In this document: piece by piece, positions 7,594 to 13,447 of the stretch | Layout: each line of letters begins with the position of its first letter | Position numbering within the stretch: position 1 is the first letter of the stretch | DNA from: AC-32 sp035624425 | GTDB lineage: Bacteria > Actinomycetota > Thermoleophilia > Gaiellales > Gaiellaceae | Reading direction: 5' to 3' | Assembly (NCBI GenBank): GCA_035624425.1 | Contig: DASPRN010000140.1 | Coordinates: 1 to 16,292, forward strand | Length of the DNA stretch: 16,292 nucleotides | Notes under the pieces: model-generated | The model's input: only the letters and a program-made list of their open reading frames with translations | What the model was told of the DNA's origin: nothing | The model's database searches: none | Made by a program: the position numbers and the translations under genes

Positions 7594-9270
7594 CTACGTC
7601 AGCGTGTACTCAGGGCCCGAGCCGCCCTCGGGTGGGGTCAGGCGGCCGCCCTTGGCCGTGATCGCGCCGCACTGGACGCAGTTCGACGCCGTCACCTCCA
7701 CGCCGCCCTCGACCGCCTCGTAGACCTGGGCGGGGCACATGTGCTCCCAGAGCCGCGCAAGCTCCGGCGGCACATCCGTCCGCAAGCGGATGTGGTTCGG
7801 CGCGTCGTCCCGAGTCTTGTTGCCGCTCAGGAAGACCGACGAGAGCTTGTCGAACGTGAGCACGCCGTCCGCCGCGGGGTAGGACTCGGCGCCGCCGGCC
7901 GAGATGAGCTCCTGGTCGGCATCAGGCTCGAGACTCGAGCTCCCCGGAGGGACGGCCCCGCGGGTGGCGGTCATCGCGCCGGCCAGCGCACCGCCGAGCA
8001 CGAGCCCGCGCCCGAACGCCGGCCGCATGTTCCGCACCCGCCGGAGGTCATCCCAGACAAAGCTCTCGCGAAGCGACTCGTCGTACCGCGCGAGCACGCC
8101 GGGCCGCCAAGGCGTCTCGCCGGGCTGCAGCGCCGCGAACGCGGCCTCGGCGGCGAGCCGCCCGGACTCGACCGCGTAGTGGATCCCCTTCAGCGCCGGC
8201 ACGTTCACGAGCCCGGCGCCGTCGCCGCAGATCAGCAGGCCCGGGGCGTGCAGGCGCCGCGGGAGCGAGAGGAACCCGCCCTCCGGAATCGTCTTCGCTC
8301 CCCAGGCGACGCGCTCGCCGCCCTCCAGCAGCCCGCGCAGCAGCCGGTGCGTCTTCAGCTCCTGCAGGAGGTCGTGTACCGACAGCTCGACGTCGCGGTA
8401 GTCGAGCCCGACCACCATCCCGAGCGTGACCAGGTCGTCGCCCATCGGATAGACGAACGAGCCGCCGAACTCGCGGTACCTCGCGCCGGCGCGCAGCGGC
8501 CAGCCCAGCGTGTGGATGACGCGATCGAGCGGCTTCTGCACGCGCCAGACCTCCTTGACCCCGAGCGCCCAGACCTGAGGGCTCTCGCCGTGCAGGCCGA
8601 AGCGGTCGAGCGCAACGCCCGTCAGGTGCCCTTGCGTCCCCTCGGCCAGCACCGTCACGCGCGCGAGCACATCCGAGCCGGGCTCGAAGTTGGCGAGCTC
8701 CTCTCCGCCGCGGCCGCGGCCCTTGTCGCCCGTGCGCACGCCGCGCACGCGCGCGTCCGAGACGAGCAGCTTCGTGGCCGCCGTCTCGGGAAGGATCGTC
8801 GCGCCGCCTGTCTCGGCCTGCTCCGCCAGCCAGCGGCCGAGCTGCGAGAGCGAGGCGACGAGATTCCCGTGGTTGCGCATCGTCGGCGGCGCCGGGATCC
8901 GATGCGCGCGCCGGCGAGTGAGGAAGTAGACCGACTCGTGCTCGACGCGCCCGTAGAACGGCATCTCCGAGGTCCGCACGCGCCCCCTGAAGAGCGTGCG
9001 CAGCGAGCGCGGGTTGACGACGGCGCCCGAGAGCAGATGCGAGCCGGGCTGCTTGCCCTTCTCCAGCACCGCCACCGGCACGTCGCCGAGCCGAGCCGCC
9101 AGCTCGGGCGCGCCCTCGAGGAGCTGTCCGAGCCTGATCGCGCAGGCGAGCCCGGCCGGGCCGGCGCCGACGATCAGGATGCCGACCTCGATCCGCTCGT
9201 CCTCGGGATCGCTCGGCGCCGCGACAAACTCGCGCGCGTCGAACGGCGGCGGGAACTCGGACGGTCTCAC
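7594..9270 (-). CDS. Electron-transfer flavoprotein:quinone oxidoreductase (ETF-QO) with incomplete Fe-S motif
   Basis: Membrane-associated flavoprotein that passes electrons from reduced ETF to quinone. The 558-residue protein has the FAD-binding GAGPAGLACA (35-44), LLSGAVVNPR (79-88), FGGSFVYPMGDD in the middle and the second FAD motif LLICGDGAGLVNVPALKGIHYAVESG. Its C-terminal ferredoxin-like segment reads CPAQVYEA (Cys512) and NCVQCGAI (Cys531, Cys534), ending PPEGGSGPEY. Known ETF-QOs have NCxxCxxC; here the fourth cysteine is Ile537. The bases are unambiguous and the frame continues to the family's normal end, so it is not a frameshift. The GTG at 9270 has GGGAG/AAGG upstream. It follows etfB-etfA on the same strand, which supports its role. 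Confidence 0.92.
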   Translation of the reverse strand: MRPSEFPPPFDAREFVAAPSDPEDERIEVGILIVGAGPAGLACAIRLGQLLEGAPELAARLGDVPVAVLEKGKQPGSHLLSGAVVNPRSLRTLFRGRVRTSEMPFYGRVEHESVYFLTRRRAHRIPAPPTMRNHGNLVASLSQLGRWLAEQAETGGATILPETAATKLLVSDARVRGVRTGDKGRGRGGEELANFEPGSDVLARVTVLAEGTQGHLTGVALDRFGLHGESPQVWALGVKEVWRVQKPLDRVIHTLGWPLRAGARYREFGGSFVYPMGDDLVTLGMVVGLDYRDVELSVHDLLQELKTHRLLRGLLEGGERVAWGAKTIPEGGFLSLPRRLHAPGLLICGDGAGLVNVPALKGIHYAVESGRLAAEAAFAALQPGETPWRPGVLARYDESLRESFVWDDLRRVRNMRPAFGRGLVLGGALAGAMTATRGAVPPGSSSLEPDADQELISAGGAESYPAADGVLTFDKLSSVFLSGNKTRDDAPNHIRLRTDVPPELARLWEHMCPAQVYEAVEGGVEVTASNCVQCGAITAKGGRLTPPEGGSGPEYTLT

Positions 9271-9449
9271 GCCGCCTTCTCCCTCACCTCAGGCTCGCTC
9301 GCGTGGGGGAAACCGTGTTTCCCCCACGAACCCCCTTCCTTTTCCAGGCTCGCCTCAGACCACACGCCGCTCAGGTCGGCGCGCGGTCTGAGGAAATCGA
9401 TCCGGGGAACCTCCCGGTTCCCCATAACCCCCTCCCCAAGGCCGCTCAT
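9267..9449 (-). CDS. Possible 60-residue small protein between etfA and ETF-QO
   Basis: An uninterrupted 60-codon frame fills the gap between etfA and the ETF-QO gene. Its ATG at 9449 overlaps the etfA stop as ATGA and its TGA overlaps the ETF-QO GTG as GTGA, the same coupling seen at many real junctions in this window. The product (MSGLGEGVMGNREV... ending EPEVREKAA) is charged, has no hydrophobic segment and matches no family I recognise. About 48 of 60 third positions are G or C, which looks somewhat lower than expected for neighbouring genes. The DNA is dominated by hairpins, so the frame may be a by-product of an RNA structure or repeat. I rate coding as roughly an even chance or less. 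Confidence 0.35.
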   Translation of the reverse strand: MSGLGEGVMGNREVPRIDFLRPRADLSGVWSEASLEKEGGSWGKHGFPHASEPEVREKAA

Positions 9450-9458
9450 GCGGCCTTG
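9302..9458 (-). other. Array of four strong hairpins in the etf operon transcript
   Basis: In minus-strand order: hairpin a, arms 9450-9458 and 9437-9445 (9 bp, loop AUGA); hairpin b, arms 9416-9423 and 9404-9411 (8 bp GGGGAACC/GGUUCCCC, loop GGGA, a GNRA tetraloop); hairpin c, arms 9377-9393 and 9353-9369 (17 bp including two G-U pairs, 7-nt loop); hairpin d, arms 9318-9328 and 9302-9312 (11 bp CGTGGGGGAAA and its complement). Hairpins b and d are each preceded in the RNA by GG(A/G)AGGGGGUU, so they look like two copies of one module. The G-U pairs in c would be A-C mismatches on the other strand, which points to structure in the etf mRNA. The role is unknown: mRNA stability, attenuation, or a repeat-element insertion. 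Confidence 0.6.
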
Positions 9459-10408
9459 CGCTGCCTGACCAGCTCCGTGAGCTTCGGGACGATCTCGTTC
9501 AGGTCGCCGACGACCCCGAAGTCGGCGTACTCGAAGATCGGCGCGTTCGGGTCTTTGTTGATCGCGACGATCAGCGCCGAGCTCTGCATCCCGACCTTGT
9601 GCTGGATCGCTCCGGAGATGCCGACCGCGACGTAGAGCTTCGGCGAGACCGTCTTGCCCGTCTGGCCCACCTGCGCCGAGTACGGGTACCAGCCGGCATC
9701 GACAACGGCGCGGGTGGCAGCGACCGCGCCGCCGAGCGCCTTGGCGAGCTCCTCGACCTGCGCGAAGCCCTCCGGCCCGGCGAGCCCGCGGCCCCCGGCG
9801 ACGATCACGTCGGCTTCCTCGATCGACGGCCCCTCCGCCTCCTCGTGCGCCTGCTCGACCATCGTCGCCGCGAGCGAGAAATCCTGGAGGCGCGACTCGA
9901 AGGTCACGACCTCCGCACCGCCGCCGCTCTCCGACGGCTCGAAGGTTCCCGATCGGACGAGCGCCAGGCGCGGCTCGGAGGTCCAGCCCGCGTCGACGTA
10001 GACCGAGTCGCCGAGCGCCGGCCGCTTGCCCACGAGCTCCCCGTCCTCGACGACCAGGTCGGTCAGGTCGTAGTTCAGCCCCGCGTCCAGCCGTGCGGCG
10101 AGCCCGGCCGCGACATCTGCGGAGAGGACGCTGGCCGCGAAGAGCACGGTGTCGAACCCGCGCTCGCGGACGAGCGTCTCGAGCGCGTCGACCCGCGGTT
10201 GCGGCAGCGGCGAGGCCAGCAGCACGTCATCCATCACGTGGACGCGCCCGGCGCCGAACTTCGCGGCCTCGGCGGCGAGCCCCTCGACGCCCTGGCCGAG
10301 CAGCACCGCCTCGACCTCGCCCCCGAGCGACGCGGCCTTCGAGAGCACGCCGAGCGAGTCCCTCTGCAGCGCGCCCTCGTGGTGTTCGAGGAACACGAGC
10401 GTCTTCAT
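9446..10408 (-). CDS. etfA: Electron transfer flavoprotein alpha subunit
   Basis: FAD-carrying subunit of the soluble ETF heterodimer that collects electrons from acyl-CoA and related dehydrogenases. The 320-residue protein has an N-terminal ETF domain (1-180), then the conserved FAD domain: VAGGRGL (203-209), ATRAVVDAGWYPYSAQVGQTGKTVSPKLY with Arg233 (in part 231-259), GISGAIQH (263-270), INKDPNAPIF (283-292) and ADFGVVGDL (295-303). Length and motifs are typical. The ATG at 10408 overlaps the etfB stop as ATGA, giving equal coupling of the two subunits. Its stop lies in the loop of a perfect 9-bp hairpin and overlaps a small open frame. Confidence 0.96.
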   Translation of the reverse strand: MKTLVFLEHHEGALQRDSLGVLSKAASLGGEVEAVLLGQGVEGLAAEAAKFGAGRVHVMDDVLLASPLPQPRVDALETLVRERGFDTVLFAASVLSADVAAGLAARLDAGLNYDLTDLVVEDGELVGKRPALGDSVYVDAGWTSEPRLALVRSGTFEPSESGGGAEVVTFESRLQDFSLAATMVEQAHEEAEGPSIEEADVIVAGGRGLAGPEGFAQVEELAKALGGAVAATRAVVDAGWYPYSAQVGQTGKTVSPKLYVAVGISGAIQHKVGMQSSALIVAINKDPNAPIFEYADFGVVGDLNEIVPKLTELVRQRKAA

Positions 10409-11184
10409 ATGGCCTTCTTCTCGAGAAGGAACTCCAGGATCTTCTGCGGCGCGGACCCGTCGTCCTCGATCTTCACCGTGTCGCCTCGCGCCGGCGGCTC
10501 GCCCAGCGCGACGACGGTCGTGCGGGAGCCCGCTTCACCGGCCTCTTCCAGGCCCACCCCGATCACGCCGAGCGAGAGCGTCTCCTGGGGCTTGCTCTTG
10601 GCGCCCATGATCCCCTTCAGCGAGGGGTAGCGCGGCTCGTTGATCGCATCCGAGACCGCCACGACGGCGGGCAGCGGCGCCTCGATCACGTCGTAGCCGT
10701 ACTCCGTCTGGCGCTTGCCGCGCACCACCCCGTCCTCGCGCGTGAGCTCTGCGACCTGGGAGATCAGCGGCCGCTGCAGCCGGTCGGCGACGGCCGCCTG
10801 CAGCACGGCGCCGTCGGAGTCGCTCGCTTGCTGGCCGAACAGGACGAGGTCGGGCGACTCCCGCTCGAGCGCGGCGGCGAGGATGCGGCTGGTCGCGACG
10901 AGATCGGACCCGGCGGCGCCGTCGTCCGCGACGAGCACGAGCCGGTCGGCGCCCATCGCGAGCGCCTTGCGCATCGGCTCGAGCGCGCGCTCGGGCCCGA
11001 GCGAGATCACGACCACCTCGGTCTCGCCGGCCCCCTCGCGCACGCGCAGCGCCTCCTCGACCGCGTTCACGTCGAAGGGGTTCAGCGCCGCCTCGCCGGA
11101 GCGGTCGAGGCGCCTGGTCTCCGGATCGATCCGCGTCTGGGCGGACGAATCGGGCACGCACTTGACGCAGACCGCGATCTTCAT
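10405..11184 (-). CDS. etfB: Electron transfer flavoprotein beta subunit
   Basis: AMP-binding partner subunit of ETF. The 259-residue protein begins MKIAVCVKCVPDSSAQTRID, as most EtfB proteins do. It has NPFDVNAVEEALR (35-47), the nucleotide-binding stretch FGQQASDSDGAVL (116-128) and NEPRYPSLKGIMGAKSK (182-198), the acyl-CoA-dehydrogenase docking region of the family. Nothing is missing. It is first in the etfB-etfA-(small frame)-ETF-QO run. No Shine-Dalgarno sequence precedes the ATG at 11184. A possible -10 box TATCCT lies at 11198-11193 on the minus strand, placing a start site within a few bases of the ATG, so a leaderless or nearly leaderless mRNA is possible (inference). Confidence 0.96.
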   Translation of the reverse strand: MKIAVCVKCVPDSSAQTRIDPETRRLDRSGEAALNPFDVNAVEEALRVREGAGETEVVVISLGPERALEPMRKALAMGADRLVLVADDGAAGSDLVATSRILAAALERESPDLVLFGQQASDSDGAVLQAAVADRLQRPLISQVAELTREDGVVRGKRQTEYGYDVIEAPLPAVVAVSDAINEPRYPSLKGIMGAKSKPQETLSLGVIGVGLEEAGEAGSRTTVVALGEPPARGDTVKIEDDGSAPQKILEFLLEKKAI

Positions 11185-11185
11185 C

Positions 11186-11234
11186 GGCGCCGAGGATACA
11201 AGCGAGGACCCAGGCGCCGACTAGGCGGCGCCGA
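11186..11234. repeat. Three copies of GGCGCCGA upstream of etfB
   Basis: Exact octamers GGCGCCGA occur at 11186-11193, 11213-11220 and 11227-11234, in the divergent gap between etfB and the M23 peptidase gene. Because GGCGCC is self-complementary, neighbouring copies also form inverted repeats. The first two flank the possible etfB -10 box. They could be operator sites, but such octamers are not rare in DNA this rich in G and C. Confidence 0.25.
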
Positions 11235-11240
11235 ACCGTG

Positions 11241-11289
11241 GAGGCCGTGCGGGCTTCGCCCGTGCGGCCGTCCGGCGCACCCCCTGGGG
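11241..11289. repeat. Dispersed palindromic repeat, copy B
   Basis: Second copy of the element at 6193-6241 (40 of 49 bases identical, no gaps). Left arm 11243-11254, loop TTC, right arm 11258-11269; read on the plus strand all 12 positions pair, two of them as G-U. Relative to copy A one inner pair is swapped from C-G to G-C, a compensatory change. It lies in the 167-nt divergent gap between etfB and the M23 peptidase gene. Confidence 0.55.
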
Positions 11290-11304
11290 AGCACGCCGAG
11301 TGAC

Positions 11305-11333
11305 CTGGCACCGAGATCCGCCTCTGCTAGGGT
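11305..11333 (+). promoter_or_regulatory. Candidate promoter of the M23 peptidase gene
   Basis: A possible -35 CTGGCA (11305-11310) is followed after 17 bp by TAGGGT (11328-11333), itself preceded by TGC as in extended -10 elements. The start site would fall near 11340, giving a short leader that contains the small hairpin CGGCC-TTC-GGCCG (11336-11348). Matches to consensus are partial. Confidence 0.4.
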
Positions 11334-11351
11334 CCCGGCCTTCGGCCGCCC

Positions 11352-12272
11352 GTGACTCGCTTCCGGACGACAACCCGAGGAATCCTCGCTCTCGCGCTTG
11401 CCGGTCTCGTGACCCTCGTCGCAGGCAGCGCATCGGCGGGCTACGGCCGAGCGCCCGCGACGCCGAAGCAGCCGCCGGCAGCAATCGTCTTCCCTGTCCT
11501 CGGGCCCGTCACCTACATCGACGATTTCGGCGCGCCTCGGCCCGGCGGGCCGCACCAGGGGATCGACATCCTCGCGCCCAAGCGTGCGCTGGCCCTGGCG
11601 GCCGAGTCCGGGAAGGTCAAGTTCTGGACCCATTCGACGACCGCCGGCTGCATGCTCTACCTCTACGGCGCAAGCGGGACGACCTACTACTACATCCACC
11701 TCAACAACGACCTGACGAAGCACAACGACAACAAGGGCAAGTGCGTCGCCGGGACCGCCTACGCGAAAGGGCTCAAGAACGGCGCGAAGGTTGCGGCCGG
11801 CCAGGTGGTCGGCTACGTCGGCGACTCGGGCGACGCCGACGGCCTGCATCCTCACCTGCACTTCGAGCTGCACCCGAACGGCGGCAAGGCCGTCGACCCG
11901 TATCAGTGGCTGCAGGGCGGCCAGCACCTGCTGTTCGCGTCCCGCCAGGGAACTGCGTTCACGCTCGACCTGCGTGGGACGGTCGCCGCGGCAACCATCG
12001 ACACCCTTCGTCTGAAGGTGACGAGCGTCAGCGCCTGGCCGATGAAGCAGAGCCAGCCGATCTCGCTCAAGCTGCTCGTGACCGTCCCTTCGTCGGCGAT
12101 CGTGCAGACGGTGAGGAAGATCGGCAAGCCGGGGACCGCGGCCGACCTGCTCGAGGCGAAGCCCGGGCAGAAGGTTCAGGTCTGGACGGGCGCGGCGCCG
12201 ACGACGCTCAAGGCCGAGCGCGGCGACGACCTCGTCCTGAACGCCTCACTGGTCTCACTCGTCTCGAAGTAG
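11352..12272 (+). CDS. Secreted M23-family metallopeptidase
   Basis: Zinc endopeptidase of the lysostaphin/LytM type that usually cuts peptidoglycan cross-links. The 306-residue protein has a signal peptide (positive MTRFRTTTRG, hydrophobic 11-24, probable cleavage after ASA at 29). A single M23 domain follows with zinc ligands H68 and D72 (PHQGID), H116 in YYYIHL as a probable active-site histidine, and the HxH motif H168/H170 in HPHLHFE. C100 and C131 may form a disulfide. The region after about 195 resembles no domain I recognise and could be a beta-rich wall-binding or substrate-covering module. The GTG at 11352 is the only start that gives the full signal peptide. It acts outside the cytoplasm and stands alone on the plus strand, ending 2 nt from the convergent hydratase gene. 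Confidence 0.9.
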   Translation: MTRFRTTTRGILALALAGLVTLVAGSASAGYGRAPATPKQPPAAIVFPVLGPVTYIDDFGAPRPGGPHQGIDILAPKRALALAAESGKVKFWTHSTTAGCMLYLYGASGTTYYYIHLNNDLTKHNDNKGKCVAGTAYAKGLKNGAKVAAGQVVGYVGDSGDADGLHPHLHFELHPNGGKAVDPYQWLQGGQHLLFASRQGTAFTLDLRGTVAAATIDTLRLKVTSVSAWPMKQSQPISLKLLVTVPSSAIVQTVRKIGKPGTAADLLEAKPGQKVQVWTGAAPTTLKAERGDDLVLNASLVSLVSK

Positions 12273-12280
12273 CGCTACTT
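12267..12280. terminator. Perfect palindrome across two convergent stop codons
   Basis: AAGTAGCGCTACTT is a perfect 14-bp palindrome. It supplies the final lysine codon and TAG stop to both convergent genes (M23 peptidase and enoyl-CoA hydratase), whose ends are only 2 nt apart. It may be a symmetric structure at the meeting point of two transcripts. It is short, has no U tract, and its symmetry partly follows from both genes ending in AAG TAG. Confidence 0.3.
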
Positions 12281-13042
12281 GCCGGTGAAGCGCGGCTCGC
12301 GCTTCTCGGCGAAGGCGGTCAGGCCCTCCTTCGCGTCATCGCTCCCGAAGAGCTCGCCGAACTCGCCGGCCTCGCGCTCGAGGTTCTCGATGTGGTCGCC
12401 CTGGAGCGCATGGTTGAGAGCTCGCTTCGCCGCGGCGAGCGCGACCGAGCTCTTCGAGGCGAGCAGCTCCGCGACTTCGCGCGCCTTCTCGAGCACGGGG
12501 TCGTGAACGGCGTCGACGAGCCCGATGCCCAGCGCCTCTTCGGCGCCGACGAGCCGCCCCGTCAGGATCAGGTCCTTCGCGACCCCGAGCCCGCAGACCC
12601 GAGCCAGCCGCTGGGTGCCGCCCCACCCCGGGATGATCCCGAGGTTGATCTCCGGCTGGCCGAGCTTCGCGCCCGAGCCGGCGTAGCGGATGTCGCAGGC
12701 GAGCGCGAGCTCGCAGCCGCCGCCGAGGGCGAAGCCGTCGATCGCGGCGATGGTCGGCTTCGGCATCGTCTCGAGCAGCTGCCCGCAGCGGTGCCCGAGC
12801 CCGCCCCACTCGATCGCCTCCTCGACGCCCAGCCCGCTCATGTACTTGATGTCGGCGCCCGCGACGAAGGCCTTCCCGCCGGCGCCGGTGAGGATCAGGA
12901 CACGCGCTTCGTCGTCGCCGGCCAGTGCCTCGAGCCGGTCGCGCAGCTCTTCGAGCGTCGGCCGGTCGAGCGCGTTCATCGCCTCCGGCCGGTCGACCGT
13001 GACGGTCGCGATCCCGCCCTCGCGTTCGACGGCGATGCTCAG
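12275..13042 (-). CDS. Enoyl-CoA hydratase/isomerase (crotonase), probable CTG start
   Basis: Crotonase-fold enzyme that most likely hydrates trans-2-enoyl-CoA in beta-oxidation. From 13042 the product is 255 residues: IATVTVDRPEAMNAL (11-25), FVAGADIKYM with the oxyanion hole (59-68), ALGGGCE (105-111) and GQPEINLGIIPGWGGTQRL (128-146). Both catalytic glutamates of hydratases are present (E111, E131). The first ATG (12979) would cut off the conserved VDRPEA strand, and no ATG, GTG or TTG lies in frame upstream. A CTG at 13042 overlaps the preceding stop as CTGA and has AGGGGAG about 10 nt upstream, so CTG is the best start. It is coupled to the B12-binding mutase subunit. Confidence 0.88.
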   Translation of the reverse strand: MSIAVEREGGIATVTVDRPEAMNALDRPTLEELRDRLEALAGDDEARVLILTGAGGKAFVAGADIKYMSGLGVEEAIEWGGLGHRCGQLLETMPKPTIAAIDGFALGGGCELALACDIRYAGSGAKLGQPEINLGIIPGWGGTQRLARVCGLGVAKDLILTGRLVGAEEALGIGLVDAVHDPVLEKAREVAELLASKSSVALAAAKRALNHALQGDHIENLEREAGEFGELFGSDDAKEGLTAFAEKREPRFTGK

Positions 13043-13434
13043 GCCGCGACCGCTCCCCTGAGGAAGTCGACGATCTCCGAGGTCGGGGCGCCGGGTGTAA
13101 AGACGGCGGCCACGCCGTGGCGCTTCAGCTCCTCGGCGTCCTCGGCCGGGATCGTCCCGCCGAGGACGACGAGGACGTCCTCCGCGCCGTTCTCGCGAAG
13201 CCCTTCGATGATCCGCGGCACGAGCGTCATGTGCGCGCCCGAGAGGATCGAGACGCCGACCGCGTCCGCGTCCTCCTGGATCGCGGTCTCGACGATCTGC
13301 TCCGGCGTCTGGTGGAGACCCGTGTAGATGACCTCCATCCCCGCGTCGCGCAGCGCACGTGCGATGATCTTCGCCCCCCGGTCGTGACCGTCGAGACCGG
13401 GTTTTGCTATGACGACACGGATCTTGCGCGCCAC
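13039..13434 (-). CDS. B12-binding small subunit of acyl-CoA mutase
   Basis: A 131-residue cobalamin-binding domain of the methylmalonyl-/isobutyryl-CoA mutase C-terminal type. KPGLDGHDRG (11-20) holds DxHxxG with His17, the lower axial ligand to cobalt. SILSGAH (62-68) and LGGTIP (91-96) complete the nucleotide-tail pocket. The stand-alone size matches small subunits such as IcmB. Its partner is probably the large subunit at 14752-16292, although two genes intervene. The GTG at 13434 gives VARKIRVVIAKPG; the frame is open much further upstream, but that is antisense to the hydrolase gene. The start lies 7 nt after a TATACT box, so the mRNA may be leaderless. Its 3' end overlaps the hydratase as CTGA. 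Confidence 0.93.
   Translation of the reverse strand: MARKIRVVIAKPGLDGHDRGAKIIARALRDAGMEVIYTGLHQTPEQIVETAIQEDADAVGVSILSGAHMTLVPRIIEGLRENGAEDVLVVLGGTIPAEDAEELKRHGVAAVFTPGAPTSEIVDFLRGAVAA
13384..13413 (+). promoter_or_regulatory. Weak candidate promoter for the MBL-fold gene
   Basis: GTGACC (13384-13389), an 18-bp spacer and the extended -10 TGC-TATGAC (13405-13413) lie on the plus strand inside the 5' end of the B12-subunit gene. They would give a leader of about 27 nt for the ATG at 13447. The match is modest and the region is coding on the other strand. Confidence 0.25.
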
Positions 13435-13441
13435 GGGCCCG

Positions 13442-13447
13442 AGTATA
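13442..13447 (-). promoter_or_regulatory. Candidate -10 box for the B12-subunit gene
   Basis: TATACT reads on the minus strand from 13447 to 13442, seven nucleotides before the GTG at 13434. Transcription would then start at or next to the start codon, which suggests leaderless mRNA. No good -35 is visible at the usual distance. Confidence 0.4.

Noticed and set aside
7495..9468. Very long plus-strand open frame opposite the ETF-QO gene
   Set aside because: It is antisense to a gene with clear family motifs. Its product is Arg/Ala/Glu-rich without any recognisable domain, as expected from GC-rich shadow frames.
11181..11927. Minus-strand frame of about 250 codons opposite the M23 peptidase gene
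   Set aside because: The plus strand encodes a complete signal peptide and M23 motifs; the antisense product shows none.
11300..13327. Plus-strand frame of 675 codons through the M23 and hydratase genes
   Set aside because: Out of frame with the M23 peptidase and antisense to the hydratase and B12 subunit; its length is a product of high GC content.
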